NCBI GenBank assembly: GCA_947448025.1
Contig: CANFLV010000009.1
Coordinates: 46,738 to 110,737 of the forward strand
Reading direction: 5' to 3'
DNA length: 64,000 nt
DNA from: Oxalobacteraceae bacterium
GTDB taxonomy: Bacteria; Pseudomonadota; Gammaproteobacteria; Burkholderiales; Burkholderiaceae_D
In this document: positions 1 through 8,705 of the stretch, piece by piece
Numbering within the stretch: position 1 is the first letter of the stretch
Layout of the letters: each line of letters opens with the position of its first letter
Notes under the pieces: generated by a model
What the model saw: only the letters and a program-made list of their open reading frames with translations
Told to the model about the DNA's origin: nothing
The model's database searches: none
Position numbers and translations under genes: made by a program

Positions 1-432
1 GTGCGCTTCGTGCATTCACCGTTCGGCCAGGCTTTACGCGGCATCAAGGAAAGCCCGACGCGCATGCGCACGCTCGGCTACAACGTGCCGCTGATGCTGG
101 CGATCGGCTTCACGGTCTCGGGCATGTTTGCCGGCGTGGCCGGCGTGCTGGCGGTATTCCAGAATAATTTCGTGAGTCCGAACAGCGTCGCATTGGCACA
201 GTCGACACAAGGCTTGCTGATGGTGATTCTGGGCGGCGTCGGGACTTTGTGGGGCGGCTTCGTGGGCGCCGCGGCGATCATCCTGCTGCAGAATTTTTTC
301 AGTTTTTACACCGAACGCTGGGCCAGCATCCTCGGCCTGATTTTTATTCTCACGATGTTATTTGCACCCGAAGGCCTGCTGGGCAAGGGTCGTCTGATTT
401 TGCAGCGCGTCTTCAAACGCAGCAATTCCTGA
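1..432 (+). CDS. Liv-type ABC transporter inner-membrane permease, C-terminal part
   Basis: Partial at the window edge: the gene begins upstream, so the GTG at base 1 should not be read as its start. The 143 residues visible are the C-terminal half of a LivM-type permease. Residues 7-28 (with RGIKESPTRMRTLGY) form the cytoplasmic loop that contacts the ATPase. Hydrophobic spans follow at about 31-52, 69-97 and 107-122, and the tail FAPEGLLGKG is typical of the family. A binding protein and two ATPases follow on the same strand, so this is one membrane subunit of that importer. The substrate cannot be read from the sequence; the amidase downstream suggests an amide or urea-like compound (inference). 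Confidence 0.85.
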   Translation: MRFVHSPFGQALRGIKESPTRMRTLGYNVPLMLAIGFTVSGMFAGVAGVLAVFQNNFVSPNSVALAQSTQGLLMVILGGVGTLWGGFVGAAAIILLQNFFSFYTERWASILGLIFILTMLFAPEGLLGKGRLILQRVFKRSNS

Positions 433-480
433 CATCTCACACAGCGGATTATTTTAATCATTCATTCAATTGGAAGCCTC

Positions 481-1737
481 ATGAATCGTCGCAATTTCCT
501 CACCGCCGCCGGCGCCACTGCCTTCACTCTCGTATCAGGTAGCCTGCAGCAGGCGCTCGCGCAAAGTACCGGTCCGATCCGCATCGGCCTGCTCGCACCA
601 CTGACCGGCACGGCCGCTTCATCGGGGCGTGAACTGGTCGATGGCTGGAACCTGTTCTGGCAGGAAAATGGCTTGAAGCTGGCCGGTCGCAGCGTGGAAA
701 TTCTGGTCGAGGATGATGCCTCCAGCCCGGACGTGGCACTGCAAAAAGCGCGCCGTCTGGTGCAGCAGCAGAACGTGCATATGTTGGTCGGTAATGTGCT
801 GGCCAATACGGGTCTGGCCGTCGCCGAATTCGTCAAAGGCACGGGCACGCCTTACTTCCTGCCGGTCGTCGCCGCCGATGACCTGACCCAGCGCACGCCA
901 ATCCCGAACGTCTTGCGCGTGGCCGGCTTTGCCGCCAGCCAGATGACCCGCCCGCTGGCTGACTGGTGCCGCAAACAGGGTTACAAGCGCGTCGTCACGA
1001 TCGGTCAGGATTACACCTTCGGCCACGAGCAGGCAGGTGGCTTCATTCAGAATTTTACGGAAGCCGGCGGCACTCTGGCAGGACAGCTGTGGCATCCGCT
1101 GAACACTTCCGACTTCAGCCCTTATCTCGGACAGATCATGTCCTTCAATCCGGACGTCGTGCTGGCCATCGAGACTGGCGCGGATGCCGCGCGCCTGCTG
1201 CAGCAATGGAATAACTTCGGCCTGAAAAATCGCGTACCGCTGGTCACCTCACAAAATACCGTGGATCAATCGGTCATTCGTAACCTGAGCCCGGCCGAAG
1301 CCGAAGGCCTGGTCTCGAGCGCCCACTATGCTGAAGGCCGCGACGATCCGACGATCCGTAAATTCGTCGAGAACTTTGAAAAAGCCTTCCAGAAAATCCC
1401 GTCGATTTTCGCCGCCGAAGGCTATACCGCGGCCCTGTGGATCGTCGATGCAGTGACCAAGATCAAAGGACAGGTCGAAGACCGTCCGCGCCTCCTTGCC
1501 ACGATTCTCAAGGAAACCGTCGAAGACAGCCCGCTGGGCAAGAACCTCAAGATGGACGCCTACGGTAACCCGATCTACACGATCTACATCCGCAAGGTCA
1601 TCAAGCGCGCCGACGGCAAGCTTGTCAATAGCGTCATCGATACTTACACCAACGTTTCGCAGTTCGGCAAATTCAAGCCGGAAGACTATCTCAAGCAGCC
1701 GCCATTCAGCCGCACCTTCCAGGGCGTTAAAAAATGA
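481..1737 (+). CDS. ABC transporter substrate-binding protein, branched-chain/amide type, Tat-exported
   Basis: Periplasmic solute receptor of the Peripla_BP_6 kind (LivJ/AmiC/UrtA relatives), 418 residues, a normal length. The N-terminus has a twin-arginine signal (NRRNFLTAAG) and a cut site after ALA near residue 27, so it is probably exported folded. The mature protein opens with IRIGLLAPLTGTAASSG, the usual first strand and ligand loop of this fold. The gene lies between a permease and an ATPase gene and overlaps the ATPase start in ATGATG at 1734-1739, which indicates translational coupling. Family membership is secure; the ligand is not, though amides, urea or branched amino acids are the usual candidates. 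Confidence 0.88.
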   Translation: MNRRNFLTAAGATAFTLVSGSLQQALAQSTGPIRIGLLAPLTGTAASSGRELVDGWNLFWQENGLKLAGRSVEILVEDDASSPDVALQKARRLVQQQNVHMLVGNVLANTGLAVAEFVKGTGTPYFLPVVAADDLTQRTPIPNVLRVAGFAASQMTRPLADWCRKQGYKRVVTIGQDYTFGHEQAGGFIQNFTEAGGTLAGQLWHPLNTSDFSPYLGQIMSFNPDVVLAIETGADAARLLQQWNNFGLKNRVPLVTSQNTVDQSVIRNLSPAEAEGLVSSAHYAEGRDDPTIRKFVENFEKAFQKIPSIFAAEGYTAALWIVDAVTKIKGQVEDRPRLLATILKETVEDSPLGKNLKMDAYGNPIYTIYIRKVIKRADGKLVNSVIDTYTNVSQFGKFKPEDYLKQPPFSRTFQGVKK

Positions 1738-2510
1738 TGGCAGCAGACAAGGCGCAGAAATGGGCGCTGGAGCTGGACGGCGTAGGCCGCAGCTTCGGCG
1801 GCCTACGTGCCGTCAATGAGGTAGGTCTGCAAGTAGCGGTCGGTTCTACCCACGTCGTGATCGGTCCGAACGGCGCTGGCAAGACCACGCTGTTTGGCCT
1901 GATCTCGGGCGAGATCGCACTGTCATCCGGCAGCGTGACCATGCATGGCCAGAACATGTCGCGCTGGTCGGCGACGAAGCGGACCCTGGCCGGTCTCGGC
2001 CGCACTTACCAGATCACGAACGTGATGGCCGGCCTGACCGTGGAAGAGAATGTACTGCTGTCCTTGCGCGGCAAAAGTCCGGTCAAGTACAACTTTTTCA
2101 GCGATGCGCGACCGAACGCCGAAGAAGATGCGACCTTGAGCAGGCTGCTGGAAACCTGCGGCATTGCAGCCCACCGGCGCGATCGCGCCGGCGCCATGTC
2201 CTACGGTCGCCAGCGCCAGCTGGAACTGGCCATCGCGCTGGCAAATGGCCCGCGCGTGCTGCTGCTGGATGAACCGGCAGCGGGTCTATCGCCAGCCGAA
2301 CGCGGACCGATGGCGGACATCATTCGACAATTACCGGACGACCTCACCGTGCTGCTCATCGAGCACGACATGGAACTCGCGCTCGGCCTGGCCGATCGGG
2401 TGACTTGCCTGTATTACGGTGAAGTGCTGGCCGAAGGCAGCCCCGACGCGATCCGCGCCAATGAGCAGGTACAAGCCGTATATTTTGGGACAGCAGAGCA
2501 TCATGCTTGA
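1734..2510 (+). CDS. Liv-type ABC transporter ATP-binding protein (LivG-like)
   Basis: Cytoplasmic ATPase that drives the importer. Walker A is GPNGAGKTT at about residues 44-52. The signature region reads MSYGRQRQLELA near 155, a form of LSGGQ common in LivG proteins, and Walker B is RVLLLDEPAAGLSP near 175-188. The 258 residues match the family. Two start codons in tandem (1734 and 1737) overlap the stop of the binding-protein gene; either could be used. The second ATPase gene overlaps this one's stop, so the two are made together, as expected for the LivG/LivF heterodimer. Confidence 0.9.
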   Translation: MMAADKAQKWALELDGVGRSFGGLRAVNEVGLQVAVGSTHVVIGPNGAGKTTLFGLISGEIALSSGSVTMHGQNMSRWSATKRTLAGLGRTYQITNVMAGLTVEENVLLSLRGKSPVKYNFFSDARPNAEEDATLSRLLETCGIAAHRRDRAGAMSYGRQRQLELAIALANGPRVLLLDEPAAGLSPAERGPMADIIRQLPDDLTVLLIEHDMELALGLADRVTCLYYGEVLAEGSPDAIRANEQVQAVYFGTAEHHA

Positions 2511-3213
2511 GATACGACAGCTACATAGTAATTACGGCGACGCGACGGTATTGCGCGGCGTCGACCTCGATGTGCCTGCGCGCGAAGTGGTCGGCCTGCT
2601 CGGTCGTAACGGCATGGGCAAGACCACACTGATCCGCTCAGTGATGGGACTGACGCCGCCGACGGTGCAGTCCGGCTCGATCACCTTCCATGGACAGGAA
2701 TTGGTCGGCCTGGCACCGAACAGAATCGCGCAACTCGGCATCGGTCTGGTGCCGCAGGGACGACGCCTGTTTGCTTCACTGACGGTGCAGGAACATATTG
2801 AAATCTGTCCGCAGCGCGCCGCCACCGGTGGACGCAGCGGCTGGACCATGGCGCGCGCGTTTGAGCTTTTTCCGCGTCTGGGCGAGCGGCGCAAGCATCG
2901 CGGTAATCAGCTCTCGGGCGGCGAGCGGCAAATGCTGGCCATCGTGAGGGCGCTGATGAGCAATCCAGAATTACTGCTCATGGACGAGCCCACGGAAGGT
3001 CTCGCACCGGTCATGGTGCAGCATGTGGAAAACGCCGTGCGCCTGCTGCGCGACGAAGGCCTGTCGGTGCTGCTGGTGGAGCAGAACCTCAAAAGCGCGC
3101 TGGCGCTGGTCGGCACGGCGCATATCCTCGAGACGGGCGTATTGGTCTATTCAGGGCAGGCGGCCGAACTGGCGCAGGACAAGGCTACCCTGCAACGGCA
3201 TCTGGGCGTATAA
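2503..3213 (+). CDS. Liv-type ABC transporter ATP-binding protein (LivF-like)
   Basis: Second ATPase of the importer, 236 residues. I start it at the ATG at 2503 (MLEIRQLHSNYGDATVLRGV), which overlaps the previous stop by 8 bases. The reading frame is open further upstream, but that extension only re-reads the end of the LivG-like gene. Walker A is GRNGMGKTT at about 34-42, the signature is LSGGERQMLAIVRAL near 137, and Walker B is LLLMDEPTEGLAP. The EGLAP ending after Walker B is characteristic of LivF. Next gene: an amidase 30 bp downstream. Confidence 0.9.
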   Translation: MLEIRQLHSNYGDATVLRGVDLDVPAREVVGLLGRNGMGKTTLIRSVMGLTPPTVQSGSITFHGQELVGLAPNRIAQLGIGLVPQGRRLFASLTVQEHIEICPQRAATGGRSGWTMARAFELFPRLGERRKHRGNQLSGGERQMLAIVRALMSNPELLLMDEPTEGLAPVMVQHVENAVRLLRDEGLSVLLVEQNLKSALALVGTAHILETGVLVYSGQAAELAQDKATLQRHLGV

Positions 3214-3243
3214 GCCGCGCCCCTTCGATTTTCAGGAACCGAC

Positions 3244-4434
3244 ATGACATTGCATACTCTCGGCGTTGCCGAAATCGCCTCGGGCGCATTTTGCCCGGAT
3301 GGTGATATCCAAATCGCCGGCGCCACTGACGGCCCACTGGCGCGCCTGCGTCTGGGCGTGAAGGATTTATTCGATGTCGCCGGTCACCCGACCGGTGCCG
3401 GCAATCCCGACTGGCTGGCCACGCACGCGATCCCGACGCAGCACGCCACAGCGGTCAAACTGCTGCTCGACGCGGGCGCCGATATCATCGGCAAAACCCT
3501 GACCGACGAACTGGCCTACAGCCTCAACGGCGAAAACCATCACTACGGCACGCCGGTCAATCCAGTCTCGCCGCAACGCATCCCGGGCGGCTCATCATGT
3601 GGCTCTGCAGTCGCCGTCGCCAGCGGTTTTTGCGATATTGGCCTGGGCAGCGACACGGCTGGCTCGATCCGTTTGCCGGCGAGTTTTTGTGGCGCCTGGG
3701 GCTTCCGCCCGACGCATGGGGCGATCTCCAGTGAGGGCGTCGTCAGCCTCGCGCCAAGTTATGATGCGGTCGGCTGGATCACGCCGAACGCCGACTTGCT
3801 GGCACGCGTGGGCGCGGTACTGCTGCCTGCCACGAATAGCGCTGCATTACCAACGCGCCTGCTGCTGGCGCAAGACGCATGGGCACTCGCGAACGCTGAT
3901 GTGCGCGGTGTGCTCGACGCCAAATTACCGCAGGTGATGGGCTATTTCGGCAGTGTCACGCATGAGGTTCTCGCCGCTGATGGCCTGCTGCAGTGGCAGC
4001 AGATTTTCCGCACGATACAGGGACATGAAGTCTGGCAAACCCACGGCGCATGGATCACTGCCTGCGCGCCGAATTTCGGCCCCGGCATCCGCGAGCGCTT
4101 TCAGTGGGCCTCGACGATTGGCGCCGAAGCTGCGGCAGAAGCGGCCATCGAACGCGTGCGCATTACCGCGCTGCTCGATGAGATACTCGAGGGCGCCGTC
4201 TTGTGCATGCCGACCGTGTCCTTCATCGCGCCGTTGAAAGGCGCACCCAGTGTCGAACAGGATCGCACCAACGCACTGTGCCTGCTCGCCATTGCCAGCC
4301 TTGCCGGACTGCCGCAGATGACGCTGCCGCTGGCGCAGGTCAATGGCTGTGCGGTCGGGCTGTCGCTGATCGCCGGACGCGGCATGGATCGGGAATTACT
4401 GGCGTGTGGCGTGGCGCTGGCCGGCTGCGAATAA
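3244..4434 (+). CDS. Amidase-signature family hydrolase
   Basis: Amidase-signature enzyme (GatA/AtzF/fatty-acid-amide-hydrolase superfamily), 396 residues, that hydrolyses a C-N amide bond. The Ser-cisSer-Lys triad can be placed: Lys40 in LGVKDLFDV, the cis-serine at Ser117/118 in PGGSSCGSA, and the nucleophile Ser141 in GSDTAGSIR. There is no signal peptide, so it is cytoplasmic. It lies 30 bp after the importer ATPases and before a strong terminator, which makes it the last gene of the transport operon. The simplest reading is that the imported compound is an amide cleaved here to ammonia and an acid (inference). It is shorter than GatA and lacks GatB/GatC neighbours, so a role in tRNA amidation is unlikely. 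Confidence 0.85.
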   Translation: MTLHTLGVAEIASGAFCPDGDIQIAGATDGPLARLRLGVKDLFDVAGHPTGAGNPDWLATHAIPTQHATAVKLLLDAGADIIGKTLTDELAYSLNGENHHYGTPVNPVSPQRIPGGSSCGSAVAVASGFCDIGLGSDTAGSIRLPASFCGAWGFRPTHGAISSEGVVSLAPSYDAVGWITPNADLLARVGAVLLPATNSAALPTRLLLAQDAWALANADVRGVLDAKLPQVMGYFGSVTHEVLAADGLLQWQQIFRTIQGHEVWQTHGAWITACAPNFGPGIRERFQWASTIGAEAAAEAAIERVRITALLDEILEGAVLCMPTVSFIAPLKGAPSVEQDRTNALCLLAIASLAGLPQMTLPLAQVNGCAVGLSLIAGRGMDRELLACGVALAGCE

Positions 4435-4447
4435 TTTCAGCACTATA

Positions 4448-4482
4448 AAAAAATGGCCTGCATTTTTTGCAGGCCATTTTTT
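4448..4482. terminator. Bidirectional rho-independent terminator
   Basis: A perfect 15-bp inverted repeat (4448-4462 and 4468-4482) with a five-T loop. The stem begins with A residues and ends with T residues, so each strand reads a GC stem (TGGCCTGCA) followed by a run of U. It sits exactly between the converging amidase and thioredoxin-like genes and can stop transcription from both sides. Confidence 0.93.
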
Positions 4483-4492
4483 CAATCAAAAA

Positions 4493-4951
4493 TCACTGAT
4501 TCGCAGCGATCGCCTTGCTGAAGAAATCATAAATCCCATTCTCGCCCATTGTGCGCGCATCGGCCAGCTCACCGCCCTTGGTCGCATACAGCACACGATT
4601 ATCGGTGGCCACCATCACGGCTGCGGGAATCCCCTTTTTCGTCGGCGTGCCATAAGCATTCGAAATCGCCATGTTCTTGTCGAAGCGGCCGATATCGACC
4701 TTGACGACGACGAATTTCGCATCGATCAAGGCCGCGCTCTGGCCATGCATGGCCTTGTCGAGCTCACGGCAATCCGGGCACCAGTTCGCGCCGAATACGA
4801 GCAAGACCTTGCGGTTCGTTGCCTGCGCCTTGGCAAATGCGGCAGCGACTTCTGCGGGGGCATCGGCCTTTTCATCGTAAGGCAAATCGGCGGCTAAAAC
4901 GGTGGCTGACATCAGCAAACCCAGCAATACTGCGGACAATTTTTTCAACAT
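4493..4951 (-). CDS. Exported thioredoxin-fold protein
   Basis: Small periplasmic protein of 152 residues with an N-terminal signal peptide (about residues 1-20, ending TVLA/AD) and a thioredoxin-type active site W57-C58-P-D-C61 (GANWCPDCREL). The cysteine pair implies thiol-disulfide exchange. The WCPDC motif is seen in thioredoxin-like proteins that are neither classical TrxA (WCGPC) nor DsbA (CPHC), so the partner is unknown. It follows the aminopeptidase gene on the same strand with a 23-bp gap, and its end faces the terminator at 4448-4482. Confidence 0.8.
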   Translation of the reverse strand: MLKKLSAVLLGLLMSATVLAADLPYDEKADAPAEVAAAFAKAQATNRKVLLVFGANWCPDCRELDKAMHGQSAALIDAKFVVVKVDIGRFDKNMAISNAYGTPTKKGIPAAVMVATDNRVLYATKGGELADARTMGENGIYDFFSKAIAANQ

Positions 4952-4974
4952 GCTTATCTCCGTAAATGAAATGA

Positions 4975-6786
4975 TTAAATCGCCGCCGTGCGCAATTCGA
5001 GCCAGGATTTTGCCGCGCCGGACACTAGCGGCGCCAGACGTTCGCGCACGGTCGCGTGATAGCGGTTGAGCCAGTCGATTTCATCAGCGCGCAGCAAACT
5101 CATGTCAATACAGCGCGTATCGATCGGGCACAACGTGAGCGTCTCAAAGCGCAGGTATTCGCCAAATTCGGTCGTCTCCGGTGCGCTATTCATGACGAGA
5201 TTCTCGATGCGGATGCCCCATTTGCCGGGACGATAAATACCCGGCTCGATCGAGGTGATCATGCCCGGCTCCATGGCTGTATGCGCGTCCGGCATGGCGG
5301 CTGCGGCGATGACTTGCGGGCCTTCATGCACGTTCAGGAAGTAACCCACACCATGGCCGGTGCCGTGACCGTAATCGATGCCAGCCGACCAGATCGGTGC
5401 GCGCGCAATGGCATCCAGCATCGGTGATTTTGTACCGCGCGGGAAGCGCGTGGCGGAAAGAGCCAGCGTGCCTTTCAGGACCAGCGTGAAATCACGTTTG
5501 TGCTCCGCGGTGATCTCGCCCACCGGTACCACGCGCGTGATGTCGGTCGTGCCGCCGAGGTATTGGCCCCCAGAGTCGATCAGCAGCAGGCCGTTACCTT
5601 CGATCGTGGCATGCGATTCAGGCGTGGCCTTGTAGTGCGGCATGGCGCCATTGGCATTGAAGCCGGCGATCGTGCCGAAGCTCGGGCTGACATAGCCGGG
5701 ACGGCGCGCACGCGCAGCGGTGATCTTTTCATCGATAGTCAGCTCGGTGATTTCTTCATGCCCGAGCGCGGCTTCGAACCAGGCAAAGAATTCGCACAGC
5801 GCCGCGCCATCCTGCGCCATTGCGGCGCGCACATGGACGGCCTCGGCTTCGAGCTTGCGCGATTTGCTGAAGGTGGTCGGGTTGATCGCTTCCGTGACCG
5901 TGACATGGGACGCGACTGCAGCGCGCAGACCGAGCGTGATACGGCGTGGGTCGAGCAGCAGGCTCGCATCTGCAGGCAAGGCCGCCAGCGCCACGGCCGC
6001 TTGAGCGTAGGGAGCGAGATCGACGCCGTCTGCTGCAAGCGTGGCGCGCAGCGCGTCAGGGACTTTGCCCTCAGCGACAAAAAGCGTCACGCGCTCCGGG
6101 CCGATCAAGGCATGTGCGAGGAAGATCGGGTTGTAATTGACGTCGGCACCGCGCAGGTTGAATAGGTAGGCAATATCGTCGAGCGTGGAAATGAAATGCC
6201 ATTGCGCGCCGGCCGCGGTCATCGCGGTGCGCACGCTGGACAGCTTCTCGGCGCGGCTCGTGATGGCATACGGTGCGCAATGTTCATACACGGCCTCTGT
6301 CGGCAGCGAAGGCCGCTCCGGCCAGACTTCACTGAGCGGGTCGTAATCGGTACGCAAGGTGATGTTACGGCCCTTGATGGCTTGTTCGAGCATGCGTGCT
6401 GCAGCAAGACCCAGCACGGCACCGTCGACGGCGATCGTCTGGCCCGGCGCGACATTCGCTGCGAGCCAGTCCAGATGCAATTGGCTCGCGCCAGTCGGGA
6501 TTTTCATCATGGCCACACCGGTGCCGGCGAGCTCCACTTCCGCCTGCGCCCAGTAGCGCGTATCGACCCAGACGCCGGCAAAGTCGGCCGTCACGATCAG
6601 TGTGCCGACCGAGCCGGTAAAGCCGGAGAGCCATTCGCGGCCCTTCCAGCGCTGCGGCAGGTATTCGGACAAATGCGGATCGGACGAAGGCACGAGCAAG
6701 GCCGCAACGTGGTCGCGCTGCATGACGGTGCGCAGCTGTTGAATCCGGGCGCGGATGAGGGCCTTGGCGGCGAGCAGAGTATCCAT
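4975..6786 (-). CDS. Xaa-Pro aminopeptidase, M24B family (long, about 600 residues)
   Basis: Cytoplasmic metallopeptidase that removes an N-terminal residue before proline. It has 603 residues counted from the ATG at 6786 (MDTLLAAKALIRARI); an open frame continues 48 codons upstream but looks non-coding and has no ribosome site. Two N-terminal creatinase-like domains (from about residue 15, LLVPSSDPHLSEYLP) precede the pita-bread catalytic domain. Metal ligands are visible in LLIDSGGQY, GTTDITR, GHGTGHGVG, IEPGIY and IRIENLV. The length and three-domain layout match the long form related to eukaryotic XPNPEP1, not E. coli PepP. Confidence 0.88.
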   Translation of the reverse strand: MDTLLAAKALIRARIQQLRTVMQRDHVAALLVPSSDPHLSEYLPQRWKGREWLSGFTGSVGTLIVTADFAGVWVDTRYWAQAEVELAGTGVAMMKIPTGASQLHLDWLAANVAPGQTIAVDGAVLGLAAARMLEQAIKGRNITLRTDYDPLSEVWPERPSLPTEAVYEHCAPYAITSRAEKLSSVRTAMTAAGAQWHFISTLDDIAYLFNLRGADVNYNPIFLAHALIGPERVTLFVAEGKVPDALRATLAADGVDLAPYAQAAVALAALPADASLLLDPRRITLGLRAAVASHVTVTEAINPTTFSKSRKLEAEAVHVRAAMAQDGAALCEFFAWFEAALGHEEITELTIDEKITAARARRPGYVSPSFGTIAGFNANGAMPHYKATPESHATIEGNGLLLIDSGGQYLGGTTDITRVVPVGEITAEHKRDFTLVLKGTLALSATRFPRGTKSPMLDAIARAPIWSAGIDYGHGTGHGVGYFLNVHEGPQVIAAAAMPDAHTAMEPGMITSIEPGIYRPGKWGIRIENLVMNSAPETTEFGEYLRFETLTLCPIDTRCIDMSLLRADEIDWLNRYHATVRERLAPLVSGAAKSWLELRTAAI

Positions 6787-7025
6787 GTTTTGGCAGACCT
6801 TGTGAGTCGAATAATAAGTGGGTGTCGCCATCATACAGAGCCTGCGCAAATTCGGCAGCAGGATGCCATGCAGCGCAAATGGCCGCGCCCGATAGCTGGT
6901 GCATTTGACAATAAATTGCGTGCCCTGCAAGTATCGCCAACATCGCGTACTATCGCCGCTCCGCCATTTTCACATCGAAGTGGCAACAAGATTGAAATTC
7001 ACTGAACCATTCATAGGACACCACC

Positions 7026-8084
7026 ATGACGACCTTATTTGATCCCATCACGATCGGCGACCTGACGCTGAAAAACCGCGTCATCATGGCGCCATTGACG
7101 CGCGCCCGCGCTGTCGGCGGCGACCGCGTACCGAATGCACTGATGGCTGAATATTATGTCCAGCGCGCCTCGGCCGGCATGATCCTCAGCGAAGCCACGG
7201 CCGTGACACCGATGGGCGTAGGCTATGCCGACACACCAGGTATCTGGTCCGATGCACAGGTCGCCGGCTGGAAGCTGGTAACGGATGCCGTACATGCCGC
7301 GGGCGGCACGATTTTCCTGCAGCTGTGGCATGTTGGCCGTATCTCGGACCCGATCTTCCTCGACGGCGCATTGCCAGTCGCGCCTAGCGCCATTGCCGCG
7401 AAAGGCCATGTCAGCATCCTGCGTCCCGAGCGCCCATACGCCACGCCACGCGCACTCGAGACAGCTGAAATCGCCGACGTCGTCGCGGCTTTCCGCAAAG
7501 GTGCGGAAAACGCCAAAGCCGCCGGCTTCGACGGCGTTGAAATCCATGGCGCGAATGGCTATCTGCTCGACCAATTCCTGCAAGACAGCAGTAATCATCG
7601 CACCGATATCTACGGCGGTTCGATTGAAAACCGCGCACGCCTGATGCTGGAAATCACCGATGCCTGTATCGCAGTCTGGGGCGCGAACCGGGTCGGCATG
7701 CATCTGGCGCCACGTTGCGATGCACATGGCGTGGGCGATTCAAACCCTGCCGAAACCTTCGGCTACGTCGCGCGCGAACTCGGCAAACGCGGCATCGCCT
7801 TCATCTGCGCCCGTGAAGCACAGGGTCCGGACAGCCTCGGGCCGATGTTGAAGAAGGCGTTCGGTGGCGTCTATATCGCCAATGAACAAATGACAGCGGA
7901 AAGCTCGAACGCGCTGATCGCTTCAGGCGATGCTGATGCCGTCGCCTTCGGTAAGCTGTTCATCGCGAATCCGGATTTGCCGCAGCGCCTGCAGCAAGCT
8001 GCAACGATGAATACGCCGCGTCCGGAAACCTTCTATGCGTCGACTGCTGCTGGTTATACGGACTATCCGGTGCTGGCTGCCTAA
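7026..8084 (+). CDS. nemA: Alkene reductase / N-ethylmaleimide reductase, Old Yellow Enzyme family
   Basis: FMN-dependent ene-reductase of 352 residues that uses NAD(P)H to reduce activated C=C bonds, N-ethylmaleimide and nitro compounds. Markers: NRVIMAPLTRAR near residue 18, LQLWHVGR near 98, the substrate-binding His/Asn pair in EIHGANGYLLDQFLQ near 176, the family block NHRTDIYGGSIENR, and a C-terminal FMN-phosphate region ADAVAFGKLFIANPDL. There is a ribosome site TAGGA just upstream (7013-7017). The gene is monocistronic: a hairpin terminator follows at 8100-8130 and the next genes face the other way. The 239-bp space upstream is shared with the divergent aminopeptidase. Confidence 0.9.
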   Translation: MTTLFDPITIGDLTLKNRVIMAPLTRARAVGGDRVPNALMAEYYVQRASAGMILSEATAVTPMGVGYADTPGIWSDAQVAGWKLVTDAVHAAGGTIFLQLWHVGRISDPIFLDGALPVAPSAIAAKGHVSILRPERPYATPRALETAEIADVVAAFRKGAENAKAAGFDGVEIHGANGYLLDQFLQDSSNHRTDIYGGSIENRARLMLEITDACIAVWGANRVGMHLAPRCDAHGVGDSNPAETFGYVARELGKRGIAFICAREAQGPDSLGPMLKKAFGGVYIANEQMTAESSNALIASGDADAVAFGKLFIANPDLPQRLQQAATMNTPRPETFYASTAAGYTDYPVLAA

Positions 8085-8099
8085 GATGTGAATGAAGTT

Positions 8100-8130
8100 A
8101 GCCGGCATATCGCTGCCGGCTTCTTGTTGC
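8100..8130 (+). terminator. Terminator of the alkene reductase gene
   Basis: Perfect 8-bp stem (8100-8107 and 8114-8121, core GCCGGC) with a six-base loop, followed by the T-rich stretch TCTTGTTGCTTC. It lies 15 bp after the reductase stop codon and immediately before the 8-bp tandem repeat array. Confidence 0.7.
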
Positions 8131-8138
8131 TTCGTTTA

Positions 8139-8254
8139 TTCGCTGGTTCGCTGGTTCGATGATTCGCTGGTTCGATGATTCGCTGGTTCGCTGGTTCGCT
8201 GGTTCGATGGTTCGATGATTCGCTAGTTCGCTGGTTAGCAGGTTCGCTGGTTCG
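8139..8254. repeat. 8-bp tandem repeat array, about 14.5 units
   Basis: 116 bases of an 8-bp unit in phase. The main variant is TTCGCTGG; TTCGATGA and TTCGATGG occur several times and TTCGCTAG and TTAGCAGG once each. The array starts just after the reductase terminator and ends where the large inverted repeat begins. Because 8 is not a multiple of 3 it cycles through all frames; the minus-strand open frame it creates (residues such as EPANQRTSE) is a by-product. The unit size and interspersed variants suggest slippage-driven expansion. Confidence 0.92.
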
Positions 8255-8262
8255 TTTTCACG

Positions 8263-8540
8263 AGCTACTCCTAAGTTAATCCGCATCAGCGCTGGGGGGC
8301 CGTCACCTCCAGTCAGGATGTTCATTCCTTCCGGCGACGGCCCCCCATCACTGACGCTTTTTTCCTTTGCATGCGGAAGATCGGGTTACCTAATCCGTGC
8401 TTCAGCATCCACCTCCGCGATAGGCACGATCGGCTTTCATGAAACCCGCACACGACGCGAGAAATTCGCCCTCGTAACCATGCGAACTAAGGCGAATTTC
8501 TCGCGCCGCGCGCTACCGACTGCGGATCGCTTGCACCGAC
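8263..8540. repeat. Left arm of a long inverted repeat (pairs with 8887-9177)
   Basis: This arm is the reverse complement of the right arm. Bases 8276-8363 match 9075-9163 almost perfectly (one substitution plus one base in a T-run). Bases 8442-8520 match 8918-8997 with about one mismatch. The stretch between is more diverged but alignable. The arm carries two internal hairpins: a GGGGGGCCGTC stem (8294-8304 with 8336-8346) followed by a T-run at 8357-8363, and a 15-bp perfect stem at 8456-8470 with 8491-8505 around a 20-base loop. No protein-coding function is supported. Confidence 0.9.
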
Positions 8541-8640
8541 AGCCACTTTGTTTTGAGGACAGCCTCTTTGTTTTGAGGACAGCCTCTTTGTTTTGAGGAC
8601 AGCCTCTTTGTTTTGAGGACAGCCTCTTTGTTTTGACGAC
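8541..8640. repeat. 20-bp tandem repeat, five units
   Basis: Five 20-base units in phase: 8541, 8561, 8581, 8601 and 8621. The three central units are identical (AGCCTCTTTG followed by TTTTGAGGAC); the first has AGCCACTTTG and the last ends GACGAC. Each unit contains the small imperfect palindrome GAGGACAGCCTC. It lies between the two long inverted arms, directly beside the left arm. The repeats abut one another with no spacers, so this is not a CRISPR array. Confidence 0.93.
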
Positions 8641-8705
8641 ATCAAAACATCTTCGTGTTATCCCCTAAAACACTAATATTCTTATCTGGTCTGTGCATGC
8701 GCAGT

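Noticed and set aside
8098..8325. Open frame on the minus strand with EPANQRTSE repeats
   Set aside because: It is produced by the 8-bp tandem array and the end of the inverted repeat arm; no ribosome site and no independent support.
8541..8640. Possible CRISPR array
   Set aside because: Units abut directly with no unique spacers and there are no cas genes in the window.
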